Below, in pieces: positions 1 through 6,586 of a stretch of DNA of 14,930 nucleotides. The position numbers and the translations under genes are program-made. The notes under the pieces are model-generated. The model worked only from the letters and a program-made list of their open reading frames with translations, was not told the DNA's origin and made no database searches. Numbering within the stretch: position 1 is the first letter of the stretch; every line of letters begins with the position of its first letter. The DNA comes from DAONFI01 sp035403485 (GTDB lineage: Bacteria > Planctomycetota > Phycisphaerae > SM23-33), in contig CAZIAZ010000055.1 in NCBI GenBank assembly GCA_964536835.1, forward strand, positions 1-14,930. Direction: 5' to 3'.

Positions 1-3000
1 CGGTGGAAACTATCACATCGCACTTGTGCGAACTGGCGGGTTGTTTATTCTTTACGTAAATGGGGCAATGCAGGCAACATATTTCACTTCCCCGGCCGAC
101 GTCAATCCGGACGGCAACCTTTATATAGGTTCCCAGGAAAACAACGAATCGGTATTTTTTAACGGCCTTATCGAAAATGTGCGTTTCACAAAAAATTCCG
201 CGCGCTGGGTTACGGATTTTGATTCTTCGCAGGTTGAGATAACCTATCCCGCGCTGTCGAAACCCGACAGGGACAGGGAAGGTGATTTTCTGCTGCACTT
301 TGACGATTCCATGGTTGACGTTAGCGGAACCCTGCCGAAACTCAACGGCTGTTACGCATACGAGGATGGGACTTTTGAAAAAGCCCTGCGTTTCAAGTTC
401 GGCAACATTTTTTATGAGAATCTCGATAGCCTCAAGCTTGGCGGCGACGATTTCACTCTGGACTTTCGCGTGAAGATCGATTCTTTCAATAATGGGGATT
501 TTTACCTGTTCGACTCGAACAACTCCTATTATCTCAAAATGCGTTTCTACAGCGACGGCAGAATACGCACGTATATTGCGGGCAATTCATACGATACAGC
601 TACCGGATTAATCCAGACTGGCGAAAGCTATCATATCGCACTGGTCCGTATTGGAAGAATCTTTCTGTTCTACATAGACGGCGAGCTGATATGGAGTTGG
701 ATTTTTACGCCAACCAGCATCAACCCCGAAGGCAATCTCTATATCGGCAGCGGTTATTATAGCGAGTACAACCGTCTCGATGGTACGATTGAGGAATTCC
801 GAATAGTAAAGGGTTTTGGAGTCTATATCGAACCGTTCACGCCGCCGACTGTTGCGCATTCACCAGCACAGCCGGACGTTACGCCGCAAACGCCTACGCC
901 GGATTTCGTGTGCCATTTCGACGATGGTATTTTCGATTCATCAGACAACAATCTGAGCGTAACCGAAAGCGGCGATGTTGTGTACGTTGACGGCAAGTTC
1001 GACAAGGCAGCAAAGTACGAAGGCTCGCAGTGTGCGACCATAGGACAGTCGAGCGACTGGCAGTTTTTGAACAACAATGTCGCGCTGGACTGCTGGATAA
1101 AACTGCCAGCCGATTATGTTCCGGGGCGGTATGTCTTCGACTTGGCGAGCCAGAGATTTTCAGCATACGTTTATTACAACAACCAGCTTCGCGTATACTT
1201 TTGCGGCGGCGGTTATTACGTCGAAAACATTCCCACCGAACGGTGGTTCCACCTGGCGATTTCCAGAATAGGACAATGTCTGCTTATCTATATAGATGGG
1301 CAGTTGAAAATCGCTCAGACCAACGCAAACTCGATTGAGCCAATGTATGATTTTGCGATAGGCGGTTTCTATAACGGTAGCAACGGTTTTACGGGTGAGC
1401 TTGACGAACTGCGGATTTACAAACAGGCTGAAGTCTTTTGGAGCGAATTTACGCCTCCCACCGCTCCGCAGGAAGACCCGGAGATAACCGCAGCACCGAC
1501 GGCGGCACCGCGGGCTGTGAGTCCGATAGGCGACGTATATTCACAGCAGCAGGTTTTTCAGTGGACGTCGGTCTACCAGGCCGACAGGTATGAGTTCGAA
1601 ATCGTCGGGCTGGAGGCGTTCGAGGACTACCCCAACTGCAACTATTCCAAGACACTGCCTTTCGGCAGTTATCAATGGCGTGTGCGTGGCGGTAACAGCT
1701 TCGGTTACGGCCCGTGGAGCGATTTTAATAACATTCGCGTAATCGAACTGGTTCTGGGTAATCCGCTACTGGGTTTTACCTCCGGCTGGCCTGAAATTTT
1801 TTATATGCGCGACGGCCTGAACATTATAACCATGCGGTATAAACCCACCGGCGTGGGTTATGATTCAACGGAAGGCTGGGGTGATACTTCGGGTTATTAC
1901 TGGCTTGCGTGGGCCACGGGCTATGGATGCTGGCGGCTGAAAACACAAGACAGTGACATCCGCGAGAACTATAGCGACGTAACCTTTGGCCTCGCAGGGG
2001 AAAACCCGCTCGATGGCGTTGTGATAGATTATTTTACGAGTACTCCACGAACGTGGTTTTTGTCGCACGATGTTACAGCCGCCAACCGTCCGCAGCTTCA
2101 GAAAACAGGATTCTCCGCATTGCGGGCATTCGACTGGGATTTCGGTATGAGTGATGACGGAACCGCCGTAACCGGTAAAACTCAGCAGGACGGTACGGCC
2201 AACAGGATAGATTTATGGCGACTCAAACTCCGTAAAGGCCAGAGCTACAGTTTTAAGTTCAAAATGCTCGACGCTCTCTATATGATGCGATTCACGCTGT
2301 ATGACCGCGACGGCAAAACCCAGTTAAACTCTGCCTACAGCTATAACGGCAGCGAGGTCATAATCAATTATGCGCCTACTGTCACGGGTGAATTCTTCAT
2401 AGCCGCCAACAGCTACGATTACGGTTATTACGGCAACTACTCGATAACTTCAAATCCGGCGCCTTCAAAGGGCGTCATTGCGATATCATCTACACTCAAT
2501 GATATACGCTCGAAAACTGCTTCGCTTCATGCAGAGTTTTACCGGGCACTGCGGGATCTGATTTATTCCGCCAGACGAGATTGTTTTGATATCGCGGCGG
2601 TTACTCAAGCAACAGCTAATGATAAATTCAGCGTCCGTGCGTTTGCTGGTAAAAAGGATATGGATGAAATATCCATACGTGCAATAACAACGATTGAGGA
2701 ATTGTCCAAATTAAACTCCAGGGCTTTGCAAACTGAAAAATTTTCAAATGATTCGGATATCTTCACGCGCAGCGGCTGGGAGATTTACGCTACCGACACT
2801 GCGACCAATCAGTCGCAGCTGCTTGGATTCATTGCATCCGACGCTTCCGTCAAAACACTGAATGATGTTTCTCTGCCCGACGGTGTTTATGAAATATCCG
2901 CCAGGCCGTGCGGGTTGCTGTGGCAGGGATGCAGAACCAGAACGATTACCACCGTTACGGTCGGCGAAGATATACAGGCTGGTCTGCCGGTGATCCAGAA

Positions 3001-3322
3001 TCTCCGCAGCGAGATATCCCCATCGACGTTCAAGACCACCATCAAGTGGAATGTTTCGGGCGAAACCTCGCCTGCGCTTACCGGATTCGGGTTATGGGGC
3101 GGTGCTTTGCCACAGCAGATAGATGTAACCAGCGAACCCGATGTTTTTGTCAATTACAGGGCAACTTTATCCGGCGAATATTCATTTACGTTTACCCAGA
3201 GCTACAGCTTTTACATGGCAGTCGCCGCAATGAGCAAAAATGAGCGCGGCAAGGTATCTGTATTGTATTTGCCCTGGTCTACTACGCCTCCGCAATCACC
3301 GGCAAACCAGACCGCCAAGTGA
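1..3322 (+). CDS. LamG-repeat surface or phage tail-like protein, 5' partial
   Basis: The frame is open from base 2, so the true start lies upstream; the GTG at 26 is internal to a LamG repeat. At least 1106 residues are visible. Three concanavalin/LamG-like units follow each other: a partial one (1-230), one at about 281-835 and one at about 895-1475. Two begin with an 'HFDD' strand, and all carry the 'YHIALVR' / 'FHLAISR' and 'Y(I/V)(D/N)G' strands typical of the fold. A fibronectin-III-like module with a 'YQWRVRGGNSFGYGPWS' strand lies at about 1495-1740. A region like a bacterial pre-peptidase C-terminal domain ('FTLYDRDG', then 'GEFFIAANSYDYGYYGNYSI') lies at about 2190-2460. A mostly beta C-terminus follows. 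Such proteins bind glycans on cell surfaces. Position next to an integrase suggests a prophage tail or adhesion protein, but a host secreted or surface protein remains possible. No signal peptide can be judged because the N-terminus is missing. Confidence 0.72.
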   Translation, partial: GGNYHIALVRTGGLFILYVNGAMQATYFTSPADVNPDGNLYIGSQENNESVFFNGLIENVRFTKNSARWVTDFDSSQVEITYPALSKPDRDREGDFLLHFDDSMVDVSGTLPKLNGCYAYEDGTFEKALRFKFGNIFYENLDSLKLGGDDFTLDFRVKIDSFNNGDFYLFDSNNSYYLKMRFYSDGRIRTYIAGNSYDTATGLIQTGESYHIALVRIGRIFLFYIDGELIWSWIFTPTSINPEGNLYIGSGYYSEYNRLDGTIEEFRIVKGFGVYIEPFTPPTVAHSPAQPDVTPQTPTPDFVCHFDDGIFDSSDNNLSVTESGDVVYVDGKFDKAAKYEGSQCATIGQSSDWQFLNNNVALDCWIKLPADYVPGRYVFDLASQRFSAYVYYNNQLRVYFCGGGYYVENIPTERWFHLAISRIGQCLLIYIDGQLKIAQTNANSIEPMYDFAIGGFYNGSNGFTGELDELRIYKQAEVFWSEFTPPTAPQEDPEITAAPTAAPRAVSPIGDVYSQQQVFQWTSVYQADRYEFEIVGLEAFEDYPNCNYSKTLPFGSYQWRVRGGNSFGYGPWSDFNNIRVIELVLGNPLLGFTSGWPEIFYMRDGLNIITMRYKPTGVGYDSTEGWGDTSGYYWLAWATGYGCWRLKTQDSDIRENYSDVTFGLAGENPLDGVVIDYFTSTPRTWFLSHDVTAANRPQLQKTGFSALRAFDWDFGMSDDGTAVTGKTQQDGTANRIDLWRLKLRKGQSYSFKFKMLDALYMMRFTLYDRDGKTQLNSAYSYNGSEVIINYAPTVTGEFFIAANSYDYGYYGNYSITSNPAPSKGVIAISSTLNDIRSKTASLHAEFYRALRDLIYSARRDCFDIAAVTQATANDKFSVRAFAGKKDMDEISIRAITTIEELSKLNSRALQTEKFSNDSDIFTRSGWEIYATDTATNQSQLLGFIASDASVKTLNDVSLPDGVYEISARPCGLLWQGCRTRTITTVTVGEDIQAGLPVIQNLRSEISPSTFKTTIKWNVSGETSPALTGFGLWGGALPQQIDVTSEPDVFVNYRATLSGEYSFTFTQSYSFYMAVAAMSKNERGKVSVLYLPWSTTPPQSPANQTAK

Positions 3323-3362
3323 TGTGCTGCAAGTTTGCTCTTGGCGGAGAGTATACCGCAAG
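3312..3362 (+). repeat. Two overlapping inverted repeats at the end of the LamG gene
   Basis: CCGCCAAG (3312-3319) is perfectly complementary to CTTGGCGG (3340-3347), with the stop codon in the 20-base loop. The same right arm can instead pair with CCGCAAG (3356-3362) with one bulged G and an 8-base loop. The two hairpins exclude each other. Neither is followed by a T-tract, so this is not a classic intrinsic terminator. It could slow or end transcription between the structural gene and the integrase, or be incidental. Confidence 0.3.
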
Positions 3363-3381
3363 TGCAGAATTGGTTTATTGG

Positions 3382-3396
3382 AAGGCTGGACGCCTT
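3382..3396 (+). repeat. Small hairpin upstream of the integrase
   Basis: AAGGC and GCCTT form a perfect 5-base stem around a 5-base loop in the 114-base gap before the integrase. No T-tract follows. With the repeats at 3312-3362 this is the only structure I see in the gap; no clear promoter with proper spacing was found. Confidence 0.2.
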
Positions 3397-3436
3397 GTAG
3401 TTTGAAAATTGCGGCACTTTTATAGGAGTATGAAAA

Positions 3437-4843
3437 ATGGCAAGTCTATACAAACAGCGTTATACCAAAAGAATCCCCGAGGATGGAGAAATAGTAACCG
3501 TCAACGGGCAACGGAAAGTGCGGGTTACCGCAAAAGATGGCAGGGCTAAACTCTACGACTGCGTAATCGGACGGGACGGACAACCTCGTATGGCTGGCTA
3601 TTCCACTACGTGGAGCATATCGTACAAAGACCCATACGGAATCCGCAAGGTACGTACTACCGGCTGCAAGGACAAAACTGCCGCGCGGGCGGTCCTCGCA
3701 AAAATTGAACATCAGCTCGAGCAGGTGAAATCCGGCATCATCGGCAAACACGAGCTGGAAATGGCCCGCCACAGCGAAGCTCCGATAGAAGTTCACTTTG
3801 ACGATTATATGCAGCATCTCGAAGTCAAAACCATCCGGGGCCGGTCGCTATGCAAAGACCACAAACAGGGCCTAAAACACAGATTGCAGCAGATAATCGA
3901 CGATTGCAACATTGAAACGCTCGAAGATATAACCGTCGAGTCGCTTGAACAGTGGATGATGGACGCAAAGGAATCCGGCAAATCACCGCGAACGATAAAC
4001 ACATACCGCAGTGCGATTGTCACTTTCTGCAACTGGGCGGTCAAGTACAAACGCCTGTCGAGTAATCCGCTGGCGAGCCTGTTCAAGGCGGACGAAACGG
4101 AAGATATCCGCCACGCGAGACGGGCGATGACCAAAGAGGAAGTTGCCAGATTGCTGAAAGTTACGGAGCTTCGCCCTGTCGCTGAGTTTGGCCGGGCGGT
4201 TGTTAAACTTCCTCGCAAGAAAGGCAGACGAGCCGCTTGGACGCGTGAATCACTCACGTGGGATAATATCGATGCCGCGTATCAGAGAGGAGCTGAAGCC
4301 TTGTCAAAAGAGCAAGGCAAACATGCCTTGGAACGGTATATAAAATTCGGCAGGCTGAGAAAACTTCAATATCGCCTCCTGTTGACGACAGGCCTTCGCC
4401 GTAACGAACTCAAAGCCGTTACTCCCGACAGGCTTGTATTGAGCGGAGCTAACCCGCGGTTGTCACTTCCGTGCACCGCGACTAAAAACGGCAAGGCCGC
4501 GACGATTCCGCTTCGGCCGGAAATTGCTTCCGAACTCAACCGCTGGATAGACGAAATGGGCCTCTTTCCGACCGACCGCGTATTCGACCCGATTATTGAG
4601 ATAAAGGTTTTCAATCTGGATATCGCCGCTGCCGGTATTGCCAAGCGTGACGAACGGGGCCGGGTGGTTGATATTCATGCCCTGCGGCATACTTTCGGAA
4701 CGCATCTAGCCCTTGCTGGCGTCCCGCCGCGTACCGCGATGGCTGCCATGCGGCATTCCAAAATCGACCTGACAATGAACATTTACACCGACCCGGCGCT
4801 GTTGGACGTCGCCGGAGCGGTCAATTCCTTGCCAGATTTCTAG
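3437..4843 (+). CDS. Tyrosine recombinase / phage integrase
   Basis: A complete 468-residue site-specific recombinase that would cut and rejoin DNA at attachment sites through a covalent phosphotyrosine. The start ATG has a good ribosome site, AGGAG at 3424-3428, 8 bases upstream. Residues about 1-110 form a basic arm-type region. A core-binding helical domain lies at about 115-215 and includes 'SPRTINTYRSAI'. The catalytic domain shows R321 in TGLRRNEL, K350 in TKNGK, H414-x-x-R417 in HALRH, H440 in MRHS and Tyr450 in MNIYTD, so the full active set is present. A charged insert at about 250-305 separates the start of the catalytic domain from the R321 helix. That insert and the KRDERGR segment are features I associate with planctomycete integrases (remembered, not searched). 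It follows the LamG gene and is the last GC-rich gene before the composition changes, as expected for the integrase end of a prophage or integrative element. Confidence 0.95.
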   Translation: MASLYKQRYTKRIPEDGEIVTVNGQRKVRVTAKDGRAKLYDCVIGRDGQPRMAGYSTTWSISYKDPYGIRKVRTTGCKDKTAARAVLAKIEHQLEQVKSGIIGKHELEMARHSEAPIEVHFDDYMQHLEVKTIRGRSLCKDHKQGLKHRLQQIIDDCNIETLEDITVESLEQWMMDAKESGKSPRTINTYRSAIVTFCNWAVKYKRLSSNPLASLFKADETEDIRHARRAMTKEEVARLLKVTELRPVAEFGRAVVKLPRKKGRRAAWTRESLTWDNIDAAYQRGAEALSKEQGKHALERYIKFGRLRKLQYRLLLTTGLRRNELKAVTPDRLVLSGANPRLSLPCTATKNGKAATIPLRPEIASELNRWIDEMGLFPTDRVFDPIIEIKVFNLDIAAAGIAKRDERGRVVDIHALRHTFGTHLALAGVPPRTAMAAMRHSKIDLTMNIYTDPALLDVAGAVNSLPDF

Positions 4844-4908
4844 AGGCATGGAAACACTCAGCTTCTAAAATTTCTTGTCCAATAAATCCCATTAAAGCAC
4901 CAAAGAAA

Positions 4909-4937
4909 TTGACAGATAATGAAAGATATAGTATTTA
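4909..4937 (+). promoter_or_regulatory. Candidate sigma70-type promoter of the modification/restriction operon
   Basis: TTGACA at 4909-4914 is a perfect -35 consensus. It is followed by exactly 17 bases and then TATTTA at 4932-4937, a weak -10 with 3 of 6 matches. It lies 83 bases upstream of the HTH gene in AT-rich sequence. The -10 region overlaps the imperfect dyad GTAT-TTAT-ATAC (4931-4942), a possible operator for autoregulation by the HTH protein. PVC bacteria may use different promoter preferences, so the score is moderate. Confidence 0.4.
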
Positions 4938-4964
4938 TATACCTATTATTTCAAATATCTTAGG

Positions 4965-4986
4965 CGAAACGTCATGGTGGCGTTCG
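4965..4986. repeat. Imperfect inverted repeat before the HTH gene
   Basis: CGAAACG (4965-4971) and CGTTCG (4981-4986) form an inverted repeat with one bulged A and a 9-base loop, lying between the candidate promoter and the HTH start. It could be an operator for the downstream HTH protein or an integrase-related site. It is short and imperfect. Confidence 0.22.
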
Positions 4987-5020
4987 ATTAAACAAAAACT
5001 ATGTTTTTGGGAACAAGTGA

Positions 5021-5221
5021 ATGCCTGAACGTTGGATATCAGTCGAGGAGATTGTAGGGTATCTCGGTGTTAAACGCGATACCGTTTATAAATGGATTAA
5101 TCGTAGGGGATTGCCTTCCCACAAAGTGGGTCGTCTTTGGAAATTTCGGTATAGTGAAATCGATGAATGGGTTCATCAGAGTAATGTGAGTAAAAAGACT
5201 TCGCAATCCCACAAAAAATAA
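5021..5221 (+). CDS. Small excisionase/MerR-type helix-turn-helix protein
   Basis: This 66-residue protein is almost entirely one winged-helix DNA-binding domain of the HTH_17/excisionase type. 'ISVEEIVGYLGV' and 'RDTVYKWINRRGLPSHKVG' form the turn and recognition helix, followed by the 'RLWKFRYSEIDEWV' wing and helix and a basic Ser/Lys-rich tail. The ATG at 5021 has only a weak GGGA eight bases upstream. It begins the AT-rich operon, 39 bases before the methyltransferase. Its closeness to the integrase invites an excisionase label, but similar small proteins also lead defence operons, and its composition matches the downstream genes rather than the integrase. I favour an operon regulator, possibly timing methyltransferase against restriction expression. 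An excisionase remains possible. Confidence 0.85.
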   Translation: MPERWISVEEIVGYLGVKRDTVYKWINRRGLPSHKVGRLWKFRYSEIDEWVHQSNVSKKTSQSHKK

Positions 5222-5260
5222 TTTTTAAATTTGTTTTACACCAAAAAGGGTAACAGAGTT

Positions 5261-6574
5261 ATGCCAAAAAATAACGAGGCAGCGCCAATATTCATAGATT
5301 TATTTGCTGGTTGCGGAGGGCTATCGCTCGGTTTATTTCAAGCGGGATGGCAGGGTCTTTGTGCTATCGAACAAAGCCCAGATGCTTTTAAGACATTATC
5401 TCATAATTTGGTGAATGATAATAGTAGAAGGCCTCTCGTTGCGGGATATGATTGGCCTAGCTGGTTAGCGAAAAAGCCGATTGAAATAAGTACTTTTCTT
5501 AATTCTCATCGTGAAGAACTCCTTGGTATGGCTGGCACCGTAACACTTGTTGCTGGCGGACCACCATGCCAGGGTTTTTCTTTTGCTGGCAGAAGAGAAG
5601 CAAACGATCCACGAAATCAGCTTTTTAAAAAACATCTCGAGATTGTAGATATTCTTAAGCCACCGCTTGTGCTCTTAGAGAATGTGCAAGGTATAAAGGT
5701 TGCGCATGGTAAAAAACGTTGGATTGATAATGGTAGGAAGGGACGCCCCAGAAAAAGTTATGCTGACAAGATAAAGCATTTGCTTGAAGAACACGGCTAC
5801 TTAGCCCAACAGAATATTGTGAGGGCTTGCGACTATGGCGTGCCTCAACTTCGTCCGCGATATATAACTATAGGCATTCGGCGAGATTTATTGCCCGAGG
5901 ATGAGCCTGCACCGGATATATTTAAAATCCTCTTATCCATTCGTAAATCTTTCCTGCAGGATCGCCGCTTGCCTGTTACGCGGCCAGTTACAGTTGCTGA
6001 AGCTATTTCAGATTTGCAAATAAGTGGGCAAGATATGAAAGAATGTACGGAAGCGGATACAAGAAGAGGTTTTAAACAAATTTCGAAAATAACACCAACT
6101 ACGATTTACCAACATTTGATGCATGGTAATCTTGGTGAAGATGCTGTCAATAGTCTCAGGTTGCCTAAACATCGTCCTGCGACAACTTCCAAATTTAAGG
6201 AGATTCTCCAGACTTGCCGTAAAGGAGTACACCTATCAAGCAAAGATCGGGAACGGCTTGGGATCAAAAAAAGTGCGCTCGTTCCTCTTTCTCCCAGTAA
6301 ACCATCGCATACCCTGACGACCTTACCGGATGACATGCTGCATTATTGTGAACCACGAATTCATACGGTGCGAGAGCACGCTAGGTTGCAGTCGTTTCCT
6401 GATTGGTTTGACTTTCTTGGAAAGTATACTACTGGTGGGAAACGCCGAACCAAGGAATGTCCGCGTTATAGCCAAGTTGGTAATGCGGTACCCCCGTTAC
6501 TGGCAGAAGCTCTCGGAATTGGCCTGCTCAAAATTTTGAATTCTTTAAATTTTAAACCTCAAAATTCAAAGTAA
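5261..6574 (+). CDS. C5-cytosine DNA methyltransferase
   Basis: A complete 437-residue enzyme that would transfer methyl from S-adenosylmethionine to carbon 5 of cytosine in a specific DNA sequence. Motif I is FIDLFAGCGGLSLGL (about 11-25). Motif IV is GGPPCQGFSFAG with catalytic Cys103. Motif VI is ENV at E140. Motif VIII is in 'QLRPRYITIGIR'. The target-recognition region is roughly 220-360. Motif X is 'SQVGNAVPPLLAEAL' (404-418). I chose the ATG at 5261 because motif I then starts at residue 11; an in-frame TTG at 5231 would add 10 residues and lacks a ribosome site. AAGGG lies 10 bases before the ATG. It sits between the HTH gene and an ATPase, with only 12 bases before the latter. No conventional endonuclease gene is adjacent, so its likely role is to mark self DNA for the downstream ATPase/nuclease genes. 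The target sequence cannot be read from the protein. Confidence 0.96.
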   Translation: MPKNNEAAPIFIDLFAGCGGLSLGLFQAGWQGLCAIEQSPDAFKTLSHNLVNDNSRRPLVAGYDWPSWLAKKPIEISTFLNSHREELLGMAGTVTLVAGGPPCQGFSFAGRREANDPRNQLFKKHLEIVDILKPPLVLLENVQGIKVAHGKKRWIDNGRKGRPRKSYADKIKHLLEEHGYLAQQNIVRACDYGVPQLRPRYITIGIRRDLLPEDEPAPDIFKILLSIRKSFLQDRRLPVTRPVTVAEAISDLQISGQDMKECTEADTRRGFKQISKITPTTIYQHLMHGNLGEDAVNSLRLPKHRPATTSKFKEILQTCRKGVHLSSKDRERLGIKKSALVPLSPSKPSHTLTTLPDDMLHYCEPRIHTVREHARLQSFPDWFDFLGKYTTGGKRRTKECPRYSQVGNAVPPLLAEALGIGLLKILNSLNFKPQNSK

Positions 6575-6581
6575 GAGGGAG
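6575..6581 (+). promoter_or_regulatory. Ribosome binding site that sets the ATPase start
   Basis: GAGGGAG directly follows the methyltransferase stop and ends 5 bases before the ATG at 6587. A GTG at 6581 in the same frame overlaps this site and so is unlikely to be the start. Confidence 0.75.
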
Positions 6582-6586
6582 TGATT

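Larger units (their letters stand above)
4844..5028 (+). pseudogene. Possible 3' remnant of a gene at the junction
   Basis: The frame read from 4867 stays open from inside the integrase 3' end, through the gap, to a TGA at 5026-5028, overlapping the next gene by 8 bases. The translation downstream of 4867 looks protein-like, with segments such as 'KLTDNERYSIYIPIISNIL' and 'ETSWWRSIKQKLCFWEQ'. It has no ATG, and its only in-frame starts inside the gap are weak (TTG at 4909, GTG at 5017). One reading is that an element inserted into a gene whose tail remains. Another is that the frame is open by chance over about 60 codons of AT-rich DNA. I do not recognise the family. Confidence 0.25.

Noticed and set aside
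3402..3426. TTGAAA and TATAGG as a promoter for the integrase
   Set aside because: The spacer is only 13 bases, and TATAGG overlaps the ribosome binding site.
3446..4257. Two long minus-strand frames opposite the integrase
   Set aside because: Both are antisense to a complete integrase with all catalytic residues; their translations show no domain.
4844..5020. A tRNA gene as the integration target after the integrase
   Set aside because: No cloverleaf-like stems, T-loop GTTCNA-type box in the right context or CCA end could be found in this AT-rich gap.
5231..5260. TTG start for the methyltransferase
   Set aside because: It has no ribosome site and adds 10 residues that are not needed before motif I; the ATG at 5261 fits the family better.
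6535..6570. AT-rich inverted repeat TTTGAATT / AATTCAAA at the methyltransferase 3' end, as a terminator
   Set aside because: It is inside the coding region, entirely AT-rich with a 20-base loop, and the next gene starts 12 bases after the stop, so termination here is unlikely.
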